From positions 599,015 to 663,014 of the forward strand of contig NC_019566.1 of NCBI RefSeq assembly GCF_000319385.1: 64,000 nt of DNA, written 5' to 3'. Each line of letters starts with the position of its first letter. Within the stretch, counting starts at the first letter, position 1. Positions 43,692 through 55,963 of the stretch are shown here, in pieces. The translations under genes and the position numbers were made by a program. Below the pieces are notes generated by a model that saw only the letters and a program-made list of their open reading frames with translations, was not told the DNA's origin and did no database searches. The stretch is from Candidatus Endolissoclinum faulkneri L2 (GTDB lineage: Bacteria; Pseudomonadota; Alphaproteobacteria; Thalassobaculales; Thalassobaculaceae).

Positions 43692-44944
43692 TTTTCCTCT
43701 CCTTGACTTACGAAGCTATGTAATGAAAATATAGAAATATTAAACTTTTGCTCGATTAAGACAATAAATCTTTAGATTATCGGTAAAACATAATCAGTAG
43801 CTCAATTTACTTGGTAATATGAGTTGCATCAATAAAACTATATTATCCTCTAATCAATGCCTTAGTTAGTATAAGCATTTTGGATATCTGCTAAGATGTT
43901 ACTGGCTAAATATATCTAAATTAATCTCATATATTAAATATTTTATCATTGGTGCTAATAAATATGAGCAATTAAGATCTAATATAAATAGAAAAGTAAT
44001 ACCCGAGAATAGTTCAGAAGATTTTTAATCATTTCTAGCTTTAATAGTGTTTTATTTTCACTTTACTAATTTTTAGTATAAGTTTTGGAATGATCTAACG
44101 TTTAGCTAAAAGCTATTCTTTTGGATAAAAAAATTAATTAATGTAAATATTTAAAGCATTTATAGTACAATTAACTATCCGCTTAACGTAGCTATTAAAA
44201 TAAATATGTGCTAGTAAATTATACTAATTAATAAAAATTTTTTGATTATGCCAATTATTGGCGAGAGATCTTCTGATTGCTAAATGCTTTTTTTAAAGCA
44301 GATTTTAATTAACAATAGTTGTCTATTTTGCTCATTTGAGCGCCTTATTTCAACTAGATTAGGCTTTGCATAATTTATAATATGCTTTGCAATTGACCCT
44401 ACCAGATTTGCATATGTGCCCGAGTATTAAGTATAACAAGTAAGCTATCTTAATCTTAGCCTAACTAAGAAAGTTCTAATCTTACTTAAATCACTTTTTT
44501 GGGGAAAAACTAAACGTATAAAATACGATAAAGAATATTGTGGATAAAATAAAAGCAGCCAAAATGATAATCTCTCTCTCGGAAACTACCCTACAAAATC
44601 TCAATTTCAAATTTATGATACTTAAGTTAGTATATCATCCACATCCTTGTCACAAGGCAGAAGCTTAATTAATTTAAGCTCAAAACATTAATTAATATAT
44701 TTATGCTAAATAGCATTCTTAGCTACTAGAAGATGCTGCCGTACGTTTTTTTGGGACAAAGTATATTCATTAGTTCTAATGAAAATTAAGCAAAAACATA
44801 ATCAATAAGGTCAAGTGAGATCTATTAAGATTAGGTATATTTAACTATAAATAGCTAAAGAAATCTTCTGCTCAATCTAGAATATTATCATTATTAGGTA
44901 ATGTGCTTAAGTTTTATTATTTTCAATATGATTGTAATCTAAGT
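43692..44944. other. Gap between ispG and prfA where hisS is often found
   Basis: 1.25 kb, A+T-rich, with no readable remnant of histidyl-tRNA synthetase. Since that enzyme is essential it is presumably encoded elsewhere. Confidence 0.5.
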
Positions 44945-46084
44945 CTATTCTGTCGTATCAGTAGAATATACCATGTTTTTTGCTTTAATTTCTGATTCAA
45001 TCTCGGCGGCTTTTTGTTCAATAAGTTTTACCATATAGTCGACTATATCTTTTCTTTTTAAGCGATGCTTTGGTTGTCCAGCGGTATACACCATATGAGT
45101 GCCCCTTCCGCCACCAATAATACCTACATCAGTATAGCTTGCTTCACCCGGGCCGTTTACTACGCAACCGATTACCGCAACAGTCATCGGTGTAGTTATA
45201 TGTTTTAAGCGATCCTCAAGTAATCGAACGTTTTCTATTACATCAAATTGCTGACGAGCGCAAGACGGACAAGATATCACATTAACGCCACGGTGGCGGA
45301 GGTTAAGAGATCTCAGGATATCAAAACCAACTTTTACCTCTTCCTCAGGTGAAGCCGAGAGAGATACACGAATCGTATCACCGATACCACTCCATAAAAG
45401 TGCACCAATACCTATGGAAGATTTTACAGTACCGATTCGCTGAGATCCTGACTCAGTCACACCAATATGTAATGGATAGTCACAAACTTCAGCCAAATCC
45501 TTATAAGCAGATGTGGTGAAGAAAATGTCAGACGACTTTACACTTATTTTGACATTTTGAAAGTCATTATCTTCGAGAATGCGCAATTGATTAAGCGCAC
45601 TTTCCACCATTGCCCTTGGACAAGGTTCTCCGTATTTCTCCAAGATTTTCTTTTCCAAACTGCCAGCATTGACCCCAATACGCATTGAGCAATCATTGTC
45701 TTTTGCTGCTTTCACCACCTCGCGTACGCGAGAGACAGAGCCTATGTTGCCTGGGTTAATTCGCAGGCAAGCTGCCCCATTTTTAGCTGCTTCGATTGCG
45801 AGTTTATAATGAAAATGAATATCAGCAACAATCGGAACGTTTACTTGAGCGGTGATTTTTTTTAACGCTTTTGAAGATTCTTCGTTGGGGCAACTTACTC
45901 GAACTATATCAGCTCCACTAGCTTCGCATCGTTGAATTTGTTCGATTGTTGCTTTAATGTTAGTTGTTAGGGTGTTAGTCATGGTTTGGACGGCTATTGG
46001 AGCTCCATCGCCTATTGGAACCCTTCCTACATAAATACGACGGGAAAAACCTCGCCGAATGTCGCGATAAGATCGAGCGCTCAT
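44945..46084 (-). CDS. ispG: 4-hydroxy-3-methylbut-2-enyl diphosphate synthase (flavodoxin/ferredoxin)
   Basis: Penultimate step of the MEP isoprenoid pathway, reducing the cyclic diphosphate with a 4Fe-4S cluster. 379 residues. N-terminal TIM-barrel part ([17 protein letters not shown] near 20-36, LRINPGNIG near 106), C-terminal cluster-binding part with cysteines in ISCPSCAR near 269-276 and [10 protein letters not shown] near 306-315, whose glutamate is the fourth ligand in the family. The ATG start gives the typical basic leader ([16 protein letters not shown]). Isoprenoids are needed for ubiquinone and the undecaprenyl carrier. Confidence 0.96.
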   Translation of the reverse strand: MSARSYRDIRRGFSRRIYVGRVPIGDGAPIAVQTMTNTLTTNIKATIEQIQRCEASGADIVRVSCPNEESSKALKKITAQVNVPIVADIHFHYKLAIEAAKNGAACLRINPGNIGSVSRVREVVKAAKDNDCSMRIGVNAGSLEKKILEKYGEPCPRAMVESALNQLRILEDNDFQNVKISVKSSDIFFTTSAYKDLAEVCDYPLHIGVTESGSQRIGTVKSSIGIGALLWSGIGDTIRVSLSASPEEEVKVGFDILRSLNLRHRGVNVISCPSCARQQFDVIENVRLLEDRLKHITTPMTVAVIGCVVNGPGEASYTDVGIIGGGRGTHMVYTAGQPKHRLKRKDIVDYMVKLIEQKAAEIESEIKAKNMVYSTDTTE

Positions 46085-47412
46085 GTTAACCTCAGCTATC
46101 GGCTAGTTATAGTCTAGCTTTTGTTTTCGTAATATATTACACATACTTTGTATAGCAAAAAGCCAGTCATGCAATTTGGTTGTCGATCTTATCCTTAAAT
46201 TCTTATTTTATTTATAGTAGGCAATTGGAGTGTATCAAACAACCTAAAAAAAAACAAAGCATAGAGGTCAGATAACAAAGTTGTTATTTTACTTTTGTAT
46301 CGACAATTAAGCTTGTTATTGCTACTAGGCATGGAATAAACTAGTATTATTTCTGTAGTTAAAGATAATTTTGAACGGTATACTTTATAATAGTTTTACC
46401 AAGACTAGCACTAAGGTAATCAGCTAGTTTAATTGTTAGTTGCTCGCACAGATAAAGTTAAATACTGATGATCATGAGAAAATTATAGTTCGAAATATAC
46501 TTATACAGCTTTTATTATCGAATAAATCATAAGTTTTCAAATGCATATTTCATATCTTAGAATCAATTGTTATTAGTAAATTAAAATGATTAACTTTATG
46601 TTTAATTGTGCTTGACAAATTTTTATAAATTGCTTAGCGGTTGCGGGTACAAGATTAGATAATTTATATTGTTCCAATATAATGACTTGTATAATAACAA
46701 GCTGTGTAATACTTAATTAAATTAAATATCAATAAAACTATTGGAAGATTGTTAGTTTTACTATATTCTGCCAATATTCGCTGTGTGGTCATAAGCTAGG
46801 TAACAAACTGAAGCTAAGGGAAGCTGTTTTTTTTATACATAACAAAAGTTGTTTTTTTGTTATTGCTAAAAATTGTTTGTTTTGCGCCAAATTCATCTAA
46901 TCCTTATAGATATAAGACTTAGTATTTTGGCGAAAAATTATTTGAAATAATTAAAAACAGGAAATGCATTATATCAACGAATCAAGCTTTTGATTAAAAT
47001 TAACTTTTATTATATATTTCCTAGTAAACTATTCAACTAAATTTGAATTAATAGCTTAATAGAGCCTTACTAGTGGCAATAGTTTAAATCATACTCGGTA
47101 AGTTCTTTCTTAATTTTCTCCTAATAGCTTAGGAGATTCGAATTTAAGTAAAGCACATTGCCCTACATAGATCACCAATTAATGTAGAAATTATTGTGAA
47201 TTAATGTCTGCTAAATCAATTTTTGAGCTCATTGCCTGATATCTAATGCTGCTCTATGGATGGCTAGCTTACAAGTGCTAGCTATTATTGCTAAACAATT
47301 CTATATTCTTACTTACATCAATTATAAATTAATGTTTGGTCAATCTTTAACAAAGCTATTAAATAATCCTAAAATGCAACTTAAAGATAATCAAATATCT
47401 TCTGTAGTGTAT
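46085..47412. other. AT-rich gene-free stretch (1.3 kb)
   Basis: No gene, tRNA or strong terminator identified between ispG and rsfS. A short stem GCTAGC/GCTAGC occurs near 47264-47283. Confidence 0.55.
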
Positions 47413-47766
47413 TTATACATTCGTTGCTTGTGAAATATTATCTGTGTTTAATGTTTCGCTAGTTGTTGATTTAATGCTCCACAACTCATCTAGCTTATAG
47501 AAATTTCTTACTTCTGGACAAAATAAGTGAATTATTATATCACCAGCATCCAGTATTACCCAATTTCCACTGTAACTCCCTTCTACAGATACGTTATTAA
47601 TCCCATGACTTTTGAGCATCCTATGAACATGATCAGCCATAGATAAAACATGGCGTGAAGACCGGCCATTAGCGATTATCATATGATCACCGATCGCAGG
47701 TTTATTCACTAGATCGATAACCACCAAGCAGTCGGCTTTATCGTCTTCTAGTAATTTTAGCACCAT
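47413..47766 (-). CDS. rsfS: Ribosome silencing factor (RsfS/Iojap family)
   Basis: Binds ribosomal protein L14 and blocks subunit joining when nutrients are low. 117 residues. The family pattern is complete: LEDDKADCLVVIDLVNKPAIGDHMIIANGRSSRHV near 6-40, VEGSYSGNWVILDAGDIIIHLF near 61-82, and PEVRNFYKLDELW near 84-96. A C-terminal Thr/Ser/Asn-rich tail follows. In relatives rlmH and gpmI lie next to it; rlmH is missing from the following gap, and gpmI is present but points the other way. Confidence 0.92.
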   Translation of the reverse strand: MVLKLLEDDKADCLVVIDLVNKPAIGDHMIIANGRSSRHVLSMADHVHRMLKSHGINNVSVEGSYSGNWVILDAGDIIIHLFCPEVRNFYKLDELWSIKSTTSETLNTDNISQATNV

Positions 47767-48708
47767 CTTCTTGAGATTTTTGCTTTGGCTATGAGTAATT
47801 TTATTACTTATGGATAACCCTCCTTATTGTCAAAGTGAATTCAGAATAACCGATAGTTCTAGAATTATAAATTTTTCATCTTAGCTACTTACCGCTGCTA
47901 TTGCTAAACGATTATGCACATTATAAGTTTTTATCTAAATAGTCATTAAACTTTACTATTTAATAGGATCTAAATGATCTGGATTATTTACATTTATACA
48001 GTTAATAATCCACTAACTAGCTTATAAAGCACTCGCAGATAAATGTTAATCTTATTAAGATTCATGTAGCTATAAGCTAGGAAATGTACATAATACCTTT
48101 TACTAGACAAATGACCTGGAAAAATATGTTATTTATTATCAAAACACAAGAATATTTTTAATGCGTTTGAGTACAATTGTGTGGCAACACGCAAATAAAT
48201 ATTTTAATTGAATTATAACTAATCTACTATTGCGGACTTGCTAATATCTACAATCACAATAGTGTATGTAAAAGCAAGTTGATTAATGTTTTTGTAATAT
48301 ATTAATATCGTGATAATATTAATACTATGTTCGCTACTTAACCAGGTATTTAAATGATACTTTTATGTCAATCTCTTGCTAAGATACTTATAAGAAGTAG
48401 TAAATAAATCCTTGATTTTATAATTATACTTAATAATTTAAATAGCTAAAAATTAGCTATTTAAGAATTAGGATATAAAACATATGCATGATATTAATGT
48501 ATATTAATCGACCTATTGATTAGAAACTTTTAGAAAATATTGATTTTGCTATCTTTAGTATTATAGTGTGCGCTGCAAATTATTATAGTTAAATTCTATT
48601 TAATTGCTTGCAATAGGTATTTTTGTATAAAAGGTAGATAAACTGCATGTTTGTAAGCGCAGCACCTATATAATTTTATCATGGCAAAAAGCTGAATTAA
48701 CCATTGTT
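47767..48708. other. Divergent gap rsfS/gpmI
   Basis: 0.94 kb with no gene; the rlmH gene usually found beside rsfS cannot be read here. Contains an 11-bp stem hairpin at 48438-48464. Confidence 0.5.
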
Positions 48709-50259
48709 ATGAGTCATAAGTACCACACTGAGCGGCGGCCGGTTGTTCTTTGTATCATGGATGGTTGGGGCTATCGTACAGATTGTACCAATAACGCCAT
48801 AGCGCTTGCTGACACACCAAGTGTGAACGCTCTTCTTTCCCGCTGGCCAAGTAGTTTGATAAATGCAGCCGGCAAATTTGTTGGTTTGCCAGACGGACAA
48901 ATAGGTAATTCAGAAGTTGGGCATATTAACATAGGTGCTGGCCGCATAGTTATGCAAGATTTACCAAAGATTAATTTAGCGATCAAAGATGGTAGTCTTG
49001 TTAAACAGCCTGCTATTAGCCGGTTGTGTGATGCACTAAAAAATTCAGGTGGTACATGTCATCTGATGGGTTTGGTATCTAATGGTGGTGTGCATAGCCA
49101 CTATAGTCATGTAGTGGCTTTAGCTAAGATCATCTCTGCTACAGGTGCCAAGGTCGTGATTCATGTTTTTACAGATGGTCGAGATTGCTTTCCCAAGAGT
49201 GCGTTGAATCAGCTTCGCACATTTATTAATGATCTGGACGGGGTAGCTAATATTGCTTCTGTTAGCGGCAGATTTTTCGCTATGGATAGAGACAATCATT
49301 GGGATAGAATTGAACAGTCATGGAAAGCTGTTTGCCTAGCAGACGCTAAAAGAAGTGCAGATGACGCTGTCTCTGCGCTGCAGCAAGCATATGATCAAGA
49401 GGAAAGTGATGAGTTTATTACTCCAACTGTAATAGATGGTGGTATACCAGTGCAGAATGGTGATGCTTTAGTCATGTTAAATTTTCGAGCTGACCGATCT
49501 AGAGAAATTCTAGCTCCTTTTGTAGACGAGAACTTTGACGGATTTTCCCGTTCTCGTATTCCTAAGCTCTGTATTGTTGTCGGCATGGTGCAATATTCTT
49601 CTACCTTAGCTTCAAAAATGGTGACCATATTTCCGCCAACTAATATCCCTAATACACTTGGCGAGGTTGTAGCAAACGCAGGTAAAACCCAACTGCGCAT
49701 CGCTGAAACTGAAAAGTACCCTCACGTTACTTTTTTTCTGAATGGTGGTCGCGAAGAGATATTTGATGGAGAGAAACGAATCATCGTTCCCTCACCCAAG
49801 GTAAAAACCTACGATTTACAGCCTGAGATGTCAGCATTAGAATTATGTAATAAACTTGTTTCAGCGATTGATGCCAATACATATGACCTTATTGTTGCTA
49901 ATTTCGCTAATCCAGATATGGTTGGACATACAGGTTGTTTAAATGCTGCTATCAAGGCAGTGGAAACAGTAGACACTTGTATTGGTCGAGTTGCAGAGGT
50001 AGTATTAAAAGTTGCTGGAGTGATGTTTTTGACTGCTGATCATGGAAATTGCGAGATCATGGTTGATCCGGAAACCGGAATAAATCATACGACACATACC
50101 AACAATCTAGTCCCTGCTATTTTAGTTGGTGCGCCAGAAAATATAGCGTATCTAAATAATGGCATTCTTGCTGATGTGGCGCCTACTTTGCTTGCTCTAA
50201 TTGGCATAGAACATCCAGCAGCGATGACTGGTAAATCAATGCTTTTGTATAAACATTAG
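48709..50259 (+). CDS. gpmI: 2,3-bisphosphoglycerate-independent phosphoglycerate mutase
   Basis: Interconverts 3- and 2-phosphoglycerate in glycolysis/gluconeogenesis. 516 residues. Alkaline-phosphatase-fold enzyme with two Mn2+. LCIMDGWGYR near 14-23 supplies an aspartate ligand, the phosphorylated serine is Ser68 in DGQIGNSEVGH, HVFTDGRD near 155 and MLNFRADRSREI near 257 line the active site, and LTADHGNCE near 443 and NHTTHTNNLVPAIL near 461 give the C-terminal metal ligands. Alone, with its stop inside a palindrome. Confidence 0.97.
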   Translation: MSHKYHTERRPVVLCIMDGWGYRTDCTNNAIALADTPSVNALLSRWPSSLINAAGKFVGLPDGQIGNSEVGHINIGAGRIVMQDLPKINLAIKDGSLVKQPAISRLCDALKNSGGTCHLMGLVSNGGVHSHYSHVVALAKIISATGAKVVIHVFTDGRDCFPKSALNQLRTFINDLDGVANIASVSGRFFAMDRDNHWDRIEQSWKAVCLADAKRSADDAVSALQQAYDQEESDEFITPTVIDGGIPVQNGDALVMLNFRADRSREILAPFVDENFDGFSRSRIPKLCIVVGMVQYSSTLASKMVTIFPPTNIPNTLGEVVANAGKTQLRIAETEKYPHVTFFLNGGREEIFDGEKRIIVPSPKVKTYDLQPEMSALELCNKLVSAIDANTYDLIVANFANPDMVGHTGCLNAAIKAVETVDTCIGRVAEVVLKVAGVMFLTADHGNCEIMVDPETGINHTTHTNNLVPAILVGAPENIAYLNNGILADVAPTLLALIGIEHPAAMTGKSMLLYKH

Positions 50260-50278
50260 ATGGTAAATTTACCATCTA
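50255..50278 (+). terminator. Perfect 24-base palindrome overlapping the gpmI stop codon
   Basis: TTAGATGGTAAA and its exact reverse complement; the TAG stop is bases 3-5 of the palindrome. Likely marks the transcript end, though no T run follows. Confidence 0.5.
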
Positions 50279-51182
50279 ATAAGTCATTATGGATATAGCT
50301 GTTAGTAATCTTAAGAATCAAAGATATTTAATTGTTTTGCTTAAGGTTTGCGTGTGTGGGATAATTGATCGTATTCTTGCATTATTTTAATAAATTGATT
50401 ATAATAAGTAGATCAGAACAAATATTTTAATTTGTACTTAATAACTATAAATTATAGCTAATTAATATTAGATAATTACTTTTTTATTTATTTATTAAAT
50501 AGAATACTAGGTGAGCTCGCTCAAATTAAGAATGATCTTAAAAAGCAGAATAGACAAATTACTTGATTTATTTTCTCACAAGAAAAGCAATATTTGCTTT
50601 TCTTTGGTAAAGATATTAGCATAATTAAAGTAGATTTAAGCAATTAAGTTTTTCTTAAGACCCGTTTGAATTATTTTTAATTAGCTAGAGTCAGAAACTA
50701 AGTTTTAGTATTTTCATGTAAATGTCAGTAATATTGTTGCTTTATTTAATTATCCATTGATTTTAATACGCTAAAGATTATTTTTAAGTAGATTTTTTAC
50801 AAAACGCAGTTACAGCTTTAATAGCAAGCAGTTTGTTGATTACTTTTTTATCTAGTATTTTTTTCTCATATATTAAGCAAAGAATTCTGCTTATACACTA
50901 GTCAGTACCTTTGCAAGCTACTTCATATTTTATTTGTTACTTCTTTTTAAGAAATTTTTAAATGTACTAAATACATAGTTGTTTTTACTTTTATTTAAGA
51001 TGTGTTTTATAGCCTTTTCTAGGATTTTTAGCAGCAAATTTATTTAAACTTTTACTACTAGCTAAAAATAATAAGAAAATAGGTTTGGCAAACCAAGCAT
51101 ATTTTATACATAAATGCCACACACGATGGTTTAAGACTATAGAAATTTATTATTAAGCTTAAAGTCGCTTAGATCTAGCTGT

Positions 51183-51208
51183 GATCATAGATTCATGAAT
51201 CTATGATC
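51183..51208. repeat. Perfect 26-base palindrome
   Basis: GATCATAGATTCA followed by its exact reverse complement. No attached gene. Confidence 0.7.
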
Positions 51209-51706
51209 TGATGCTTTACCCTAATTAGACCGCAGCGGTTATTTACATACACCCTAGTTTTTACTTATTGCAAACGATGACTGAACTTTAATTAGACGTG
51301 ACTTGTCTATGGCTTAATAAAAACGAATATGATTTATTAGTAAACCGTTAGCCAATTTGCTAAACAAACAATTTTCTAATTGCATTTTTCAAATACAAAC
51401 GATAATTATTTTAATAATTTATTTTTAGTAGATACTTTTATCATTTAATTTTATTTTACCTTTGTGAATTATTTTGCAAGCTGAGATGTATTGCATTATT
51501 TTTACTTATTGTTAATAAAATTGATCTTTTATTTTTTTTTTCAAAAAACCTCAATTATATCAGAAAATGTACTATTGAACTAGTACGATAGCACAATTTT
51601 AATTTTAACATTACTTTAAGTTATTAAGTGATATAGATTCGTTTCTATTGTATATAGATTAATTCTTAAAAATATTAGTTATATTGATAATAGATTATTC
51701 ACTCTA

Positions 51707-51744
51707 CCCGATCGTATAGTATATTAATATACTATACGATCGGG
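51707..51744. repeat. Perfect 38-base palindrome with G+C-rich ends
   Basis: The arm CCCGATCGTATAGTATATT is followed by its exact reverse complement. The G+C-rich ends stand out from the surrounding A+T. It lies about 480 bases past the dnaB stop. Confidence 0.75.
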
Positions 51745-51944
51745 ATATTTAGTATAAATATGGATAATTTATCTGACTTAAATAAGTCAATAAAACTCAA
51801 AACTTATTGTATAATTATCAATTATTACTTTTAATTCTAAAAAAGTTTTTTTTTAGCCATCAATGTCTAGCTACCGTGACTAAAATAATTGGTGGTAAAT
51901 TTATCTAGCAAAATAGTATTTAAATTAAGTTGTTAATTAAAAGC

Positions 51945-51976
51945 TGTTATTGCTTAATATATATTAAGCAATAACA
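51945..51976. repeat. Perfect 32-base palindrome
   Basis: TGTTATTGCTTAATAT followed by its exact reverse complement; about 250 bases downstream of dnaB on the minus strand, so a candidate dnaB terminator. Confidence 0.65.
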
Positions 51977-52222
51977 AAAGCCAGTTAAGATATTTAGCTT
52001 GATAAAATTTATATTGTGTTGTTCATTAACTATATTGTTTAAAGGTTTAAAAGATTATTTATTATACGAAACAATAGATAAAAATTATTTCTAAATTGTT
52101 AAGATTGTTAAATTTAATGCATCTTTTGCGATATTAATCATTTTATCACATAGCCCTTGGTTTAACTTTAGTTAAAGATCATATGAAATAATGATATATT
52201 CGATATTAATAAGTTAAAGGAC

Positions 52223-53785
52223 TTAATAGTAATCTGGTACATGATTGTCAGCTGCGTAGTTTGTAAATTTTGTCGTAGAGCCATCAAAATTCAATCTTAC
52301 CACTCCAGTTGGGCCATGACGATGCTTAGAAATGATTACCTCAGCCCGTCCATGAGCATGCTTACAGCGTTCTTTCCACTGATCGTAACGTTCATGAAAT
52401 TGTTTAGCATCTTCTTCTATGCGTTGCATTGGTTCAGATTTTTGTAGATAATATTCCTCACGATAGATAAACATAACTATATCTGCATCCTGCTCAATCG
52501 AGCCAGATTCGCGTAGATCAGCTAAAACTGGTCGCTTGTCTTCGCGTTGCTCCACTGCACGAGATAGCTGTGATATTGCAAGTACTGGTACATCAAGCTC
52601 CTTAGCGATTGCTTTTAGTCCTTGAGAAATGGATGATATTTCCTGCACTCGATTATCTATACGTCCACTTTTAGCTTGAGCAGGACGCATAAGCTGTAGA
52701 TAGTCTACCACTATCAGTGCTAAGCCAAACTGGCGCTTTAAACGTCGAGCACGAGTGCGCATTGTATGAATAGGAATAGCTGGGGTGTCATCGATGAACA
52801 TCGGTGCCTTTTCTAAATACTGACTTTCTGTTACTATTTTTTGAAAATCTTCGTTACTAAGCTGGCCGCGTCGCAACTTTTCTGAAGCAATGCCGGTACG
52901 TTCAGATAAAATACGCGTAGCAAGCTGTTCAGCGGACATTTCTAGAGAAAAAAAAGCTACAGGTTGTGCTGGCATATCCGGAACATCCATTAAACTGGTA
53001 GAAATGTGAAAGGCTATATTAGAAGCTAGAGTTGATTTGCCCATCGCAGGACGAGCTGCTAGAATTAGCAAGTCAGATGCATGAAGGCCACCAAGCAAAT
53101 TATCAATATCAATTAAACCAGTAGAGTATCCAGCAAGTCCTCCTTCTCGTCTATATGCCGCCTCAGCTTGAGAAACGGATTCTAACAAAGCCAACTTTAA
53201 TTCTTTTAAACGATTTCTGGTTTCACCAGTCTCAGCTAGGGTAAATAATTGATTCTCAATATTTTCTATTAGTTCGTGCGCAGAAATATCGATACCACGA
53301 TCAAATGCTTCGTTAATCATTATCTCACCAATATCGATGAGCTCGCGTCGCAAATAACATTCGCGGATCTCCCGTCCGTAGTCTGAAGCATTAATTACAG
53401 TAACTACAGACGCAGCAAGTTTTACCAAGTATTGAGTACCACCAACCGTAGACAAAGCCTCGTCTTGGTCAAACATACCTTTCAGCGTGATTGGCGTGGC
53501 TATTTGTCCTCGATTGATTAGTTTAGCACAAGCGTCAAAAATGCGTCCGTGTACCGGATCTGCGAAATGCTCTGTATTTAAAAATTCACTGACCTTATCA
53601 TATGACCGATTATTCACTAGGATTGCTCCAAGCAATGCCTGTTCTGCTTCTAAATTATGCGGTGGCTCTCGATAGGATGATTTGTTTTTGGAAGACTTAT
53701 TTGTAAATAAAGTAGCAGTATTAGGAAATAAAGACATGCTAGATTCGTAATTTGACATACTTAATATACCGAGATTAGCTGACAA
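52223..53785 (-). CDS. dnaB: Replicative DNA helicase
   Basis: Hexameric 5'-3' helicase of the replication fork. 520 residues. N-terminal primase-interacting domain beginning PPHNLEAEQALLGAILVNN near 42-60; RecA-like ATPase with Walker A AARPAMGKSTL near 240-250, Walker B LIVVDYLQLM near 360, and the DNA-binding/arginine-finger region ISKHRHGPTGVVRL near 487-500. An extra Ser/Asn-rich leader of about 35 residues precedes the conserved start, so a later internal ATG (codon 10 or 16) could be the real start. In relatives rplI precedes dnaB; it is not visible here. Confidence 0.96.
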   Translation of the reverse strand: MSANLGILSMSNYESSMSLFPNTATLFTNKSSKNKSSYREPPHNLEAEQALLGAILVNNRSYDKVSEFLNTEHFADPVHGRIFDACAKLINRGQIATPITLKGMFDQDEALSTVGGTQYLVKLAASVVTVINASDYGREIRECYLRRELIDIGEIMINEAFDRGIDISAHELIENIENQLFTLAETGETRNRLKELKLALLESVSQAEAAYRREGGLAGYSTGLIDIDNLLGGLHASDLLILAARPAMGKSTLASNIAFHISTSLMDVPDMPAQPVAFFSLEMSAEQLATRILSERTGIASEKLRRGQLSNEDFQKIVTESQYLEKAPMFIDDTPAIPIHTMRTRARRLKRQFGLALIVVDYLQLMRPAQAKSGRIDNRVQEISSISQGLKAIAKELDVPVLAISQLSRAVEQREDKRPVLADLRESGSIEQDADIVMFIYREEYYLQKSEPMQRIEEDAKQFHERYDQWKERCKHAHGRAEVIISKHRHGPTGVVRLNFDGSTTKFTNYAADNHVPDYY

Positions 53786-54922
53786 TAATTTTTTAAATTA
53801 AGTTAATTTCTACAGATAATACTTATTGTAAGTTTTATTAATCACAGAAGTCAATCTTGACTATTATTTTTAATATTTTTCTTAGAAAGAAAATTAATCA
53901 TTAGTTTTAATAATTCAAACAATATGCACAAGAAAGCATATTTTGTATTGTGCATTTAAAATAAAAAACCTTTTTGCTTATATAATAATAAAGCATTATG
54001 AGTAACATATTTAATTGTGCATTAGCTTTCAGCTAATTAAGTAATAAGCTGGTTATATATATTTTGTTTTAGATTAGCTGAAAAGCATTCAGTTGTTTTG
54101 TTTATTCCATTTGTTAAAATTTTTCTATAGCAGAAGACTAACGACTAAAATGCTTATCATGGCAAGGTTTTACTGTTTTAATATTAAGAAAAATTAATAT
54201 CTTTCGTTTAGTCTTTTCAAATTCCACTTAGATCATAATTTTAATTACTATCAATACAATGTAATAAATTACGTTTGTATACCTGAATTGGTTTCCTATC
54301 AACTAAAAATTGATTGTTTAGGCAATTAAAATAAACATAGTTAATAGGATTGATTTGATATAAAAAAAAGCAAGCTAAATATTTTATTTTAGCTATTATT
54401 ATTTCTGAATAAAAGTAAATATCGTGCTTAATGGTTAATTTATAACTAAAGACTATACAAAAAAGTGCTTATTAACATCTAATATTATAGATACTTTGCT
54501 ATAATACTATTATATTTATCTTGTTACTTCAAAAAAGTATAATGCTTGATTTTTATTAAGAGTAAAATTGCAATAATATATCAATAGCAAAAGATTATTT
54601 TGCGCTTTTATTAATTAACTTACTTATTAAGTTTATAGTTACATAAATTCAGTTATTATTTTACTTTATATAATTAAATAAGCTAATTTAACTACTAACT
54701 GTAGTAAAAATTAATTTTTTACACGATATTCTAAGAATAAGCACTGCTAGATAATTACTCATGCAGTTAAGCAATAGTATTACTAGTGTAACAGGTGAAG
54801 CTTTATAGCTTTATGTTTGTTTAAACATTAGCTGAAGAAGCGCTTTAATGTATAGACAGATAATTTTTTAATTTTAGCTTTTAAGCTCATATTATTATTT
54901 CAATAAAAAATTTAAAATAGGC

Positions 54923-54961
54923 ATTTGAGTATATTTTCATTAAATGAAACTATACTCAAAT
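54923..54961. repeat. Nested inverted repeat
   Basis: Outer 11-bp stem ATTTGAGTATA (54923-54933) with 54951-54961, enclosing an inner TTTCAT/ATGAAA stem; almost fully paired over 39 bases. Confidence 0.55.
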
Positions 54962-55193
54962 ATAATATATTTCTATTATTTCATTTAAAGTTTAAACAAT
55001 TTAAATTAGGAAGTATTTAATAACGTATTACGCAATATTTTAAATATATAGATCATCATTTATGCAAAATTATTAATCATGTAACTTGCATGCTGCATCT
55101 TACTCAGAATTAATATAAAATTTAATCTCGAGAGAAATTTTCTATATTTTTACTTAGTTTATTTTGAATAAAAGTATTGAAAACTAACTCATT

Positions 55194-55219
55194 CAGTATC
55201 AGTAAAATTACTGATACTG
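55194..55219. repeat. Inverted repeat, 12-bp stem, 2-base loop
   Basis: CAGTATCAGTAA (55194-55205) pairs perfectly with 55208-55219. No attached gene. Confidence 0.6.
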
Positions 55220-55963
55220 CTTACAATAAAGAATTTTTAACTTTGTTGTTTATACTATTTTTAGATCTGATTTGATAGTTGATAATATATAGTATAGTTT
55301 ATGTATAACTATATAAATGGTAAAATTCATGTCGCCTTAAATGATTTAAAACATAAATTATCTTAATTTTTAAGTTAAAAACTGGCATCAATAAAAAATC
55401 AATACTCTCTAAGAAAGAGAGGTATTTTATACTACGGATATTAGTTAAAAGCCTTTTTAGAAACATATTTTATATTTTCATCAGAAATTATTACGCTAAA
55501 TTTTTTTATATAAATGCACTACACTGAAAAGTAAATTTCTGTATTTATTAGGCAAATATAGTAGTATAATTAATTATTGATCAATGGTATAATATAAAGA
55601 TCAAATAAATTTAAAATATCGATTGAAAATATATATAAATTTTAGTATTAAGATTTTATGCTATTATTTACTCTTCAGTTTATCTTCCATCTACTTATGG
55701 CAGATTAACTTTAAGTTAAAATTAACAACCATATCAGCAATAGTATTGTATATTATTATCGGTATGCAATTTACGCGCTGTATTGATGTTTGCTTTGTAG
55801 ACGACATATTTTATATTGACACTATTAAATCTATGAGATAACTCCCAGGCTTTATCTCTAATGTCGACTTTAATTTATAACTACAATTATACTCATAAAA
55901 TAATTTCCTCCAAAGATAGCAAATTATTTTGTCTATTTTGCAATAGAGTTGTTTACTGTAGAC

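Larger units (their letters stand above)
50260..52222. other. AT-rich gene-free stretch (2 kb) with three long palindromes
   Basis: Between convergent gpmI and dnaB. No gene recognised. Holds the palindromes at 51183, 51707 and 51945. Confidence 0.55.
53786..55963. other. AT-rich gene-free stretch (2.2 kb) with hairpins
   Basis: No supportable gene. Contains nested and simple stems at 54923-54961 and 55194-55219. A 72-codon open frame at 55623 is judged noise. Confidence 0.5.

Noticed and set aside
55623-55841. 72-codon plus-strand open frame with hydrophobic sequence
   Set aside because: Hydrophobicity follows from T-rich codons; no ribosome binding site, no recognisable motif and an A+T-rich surround.
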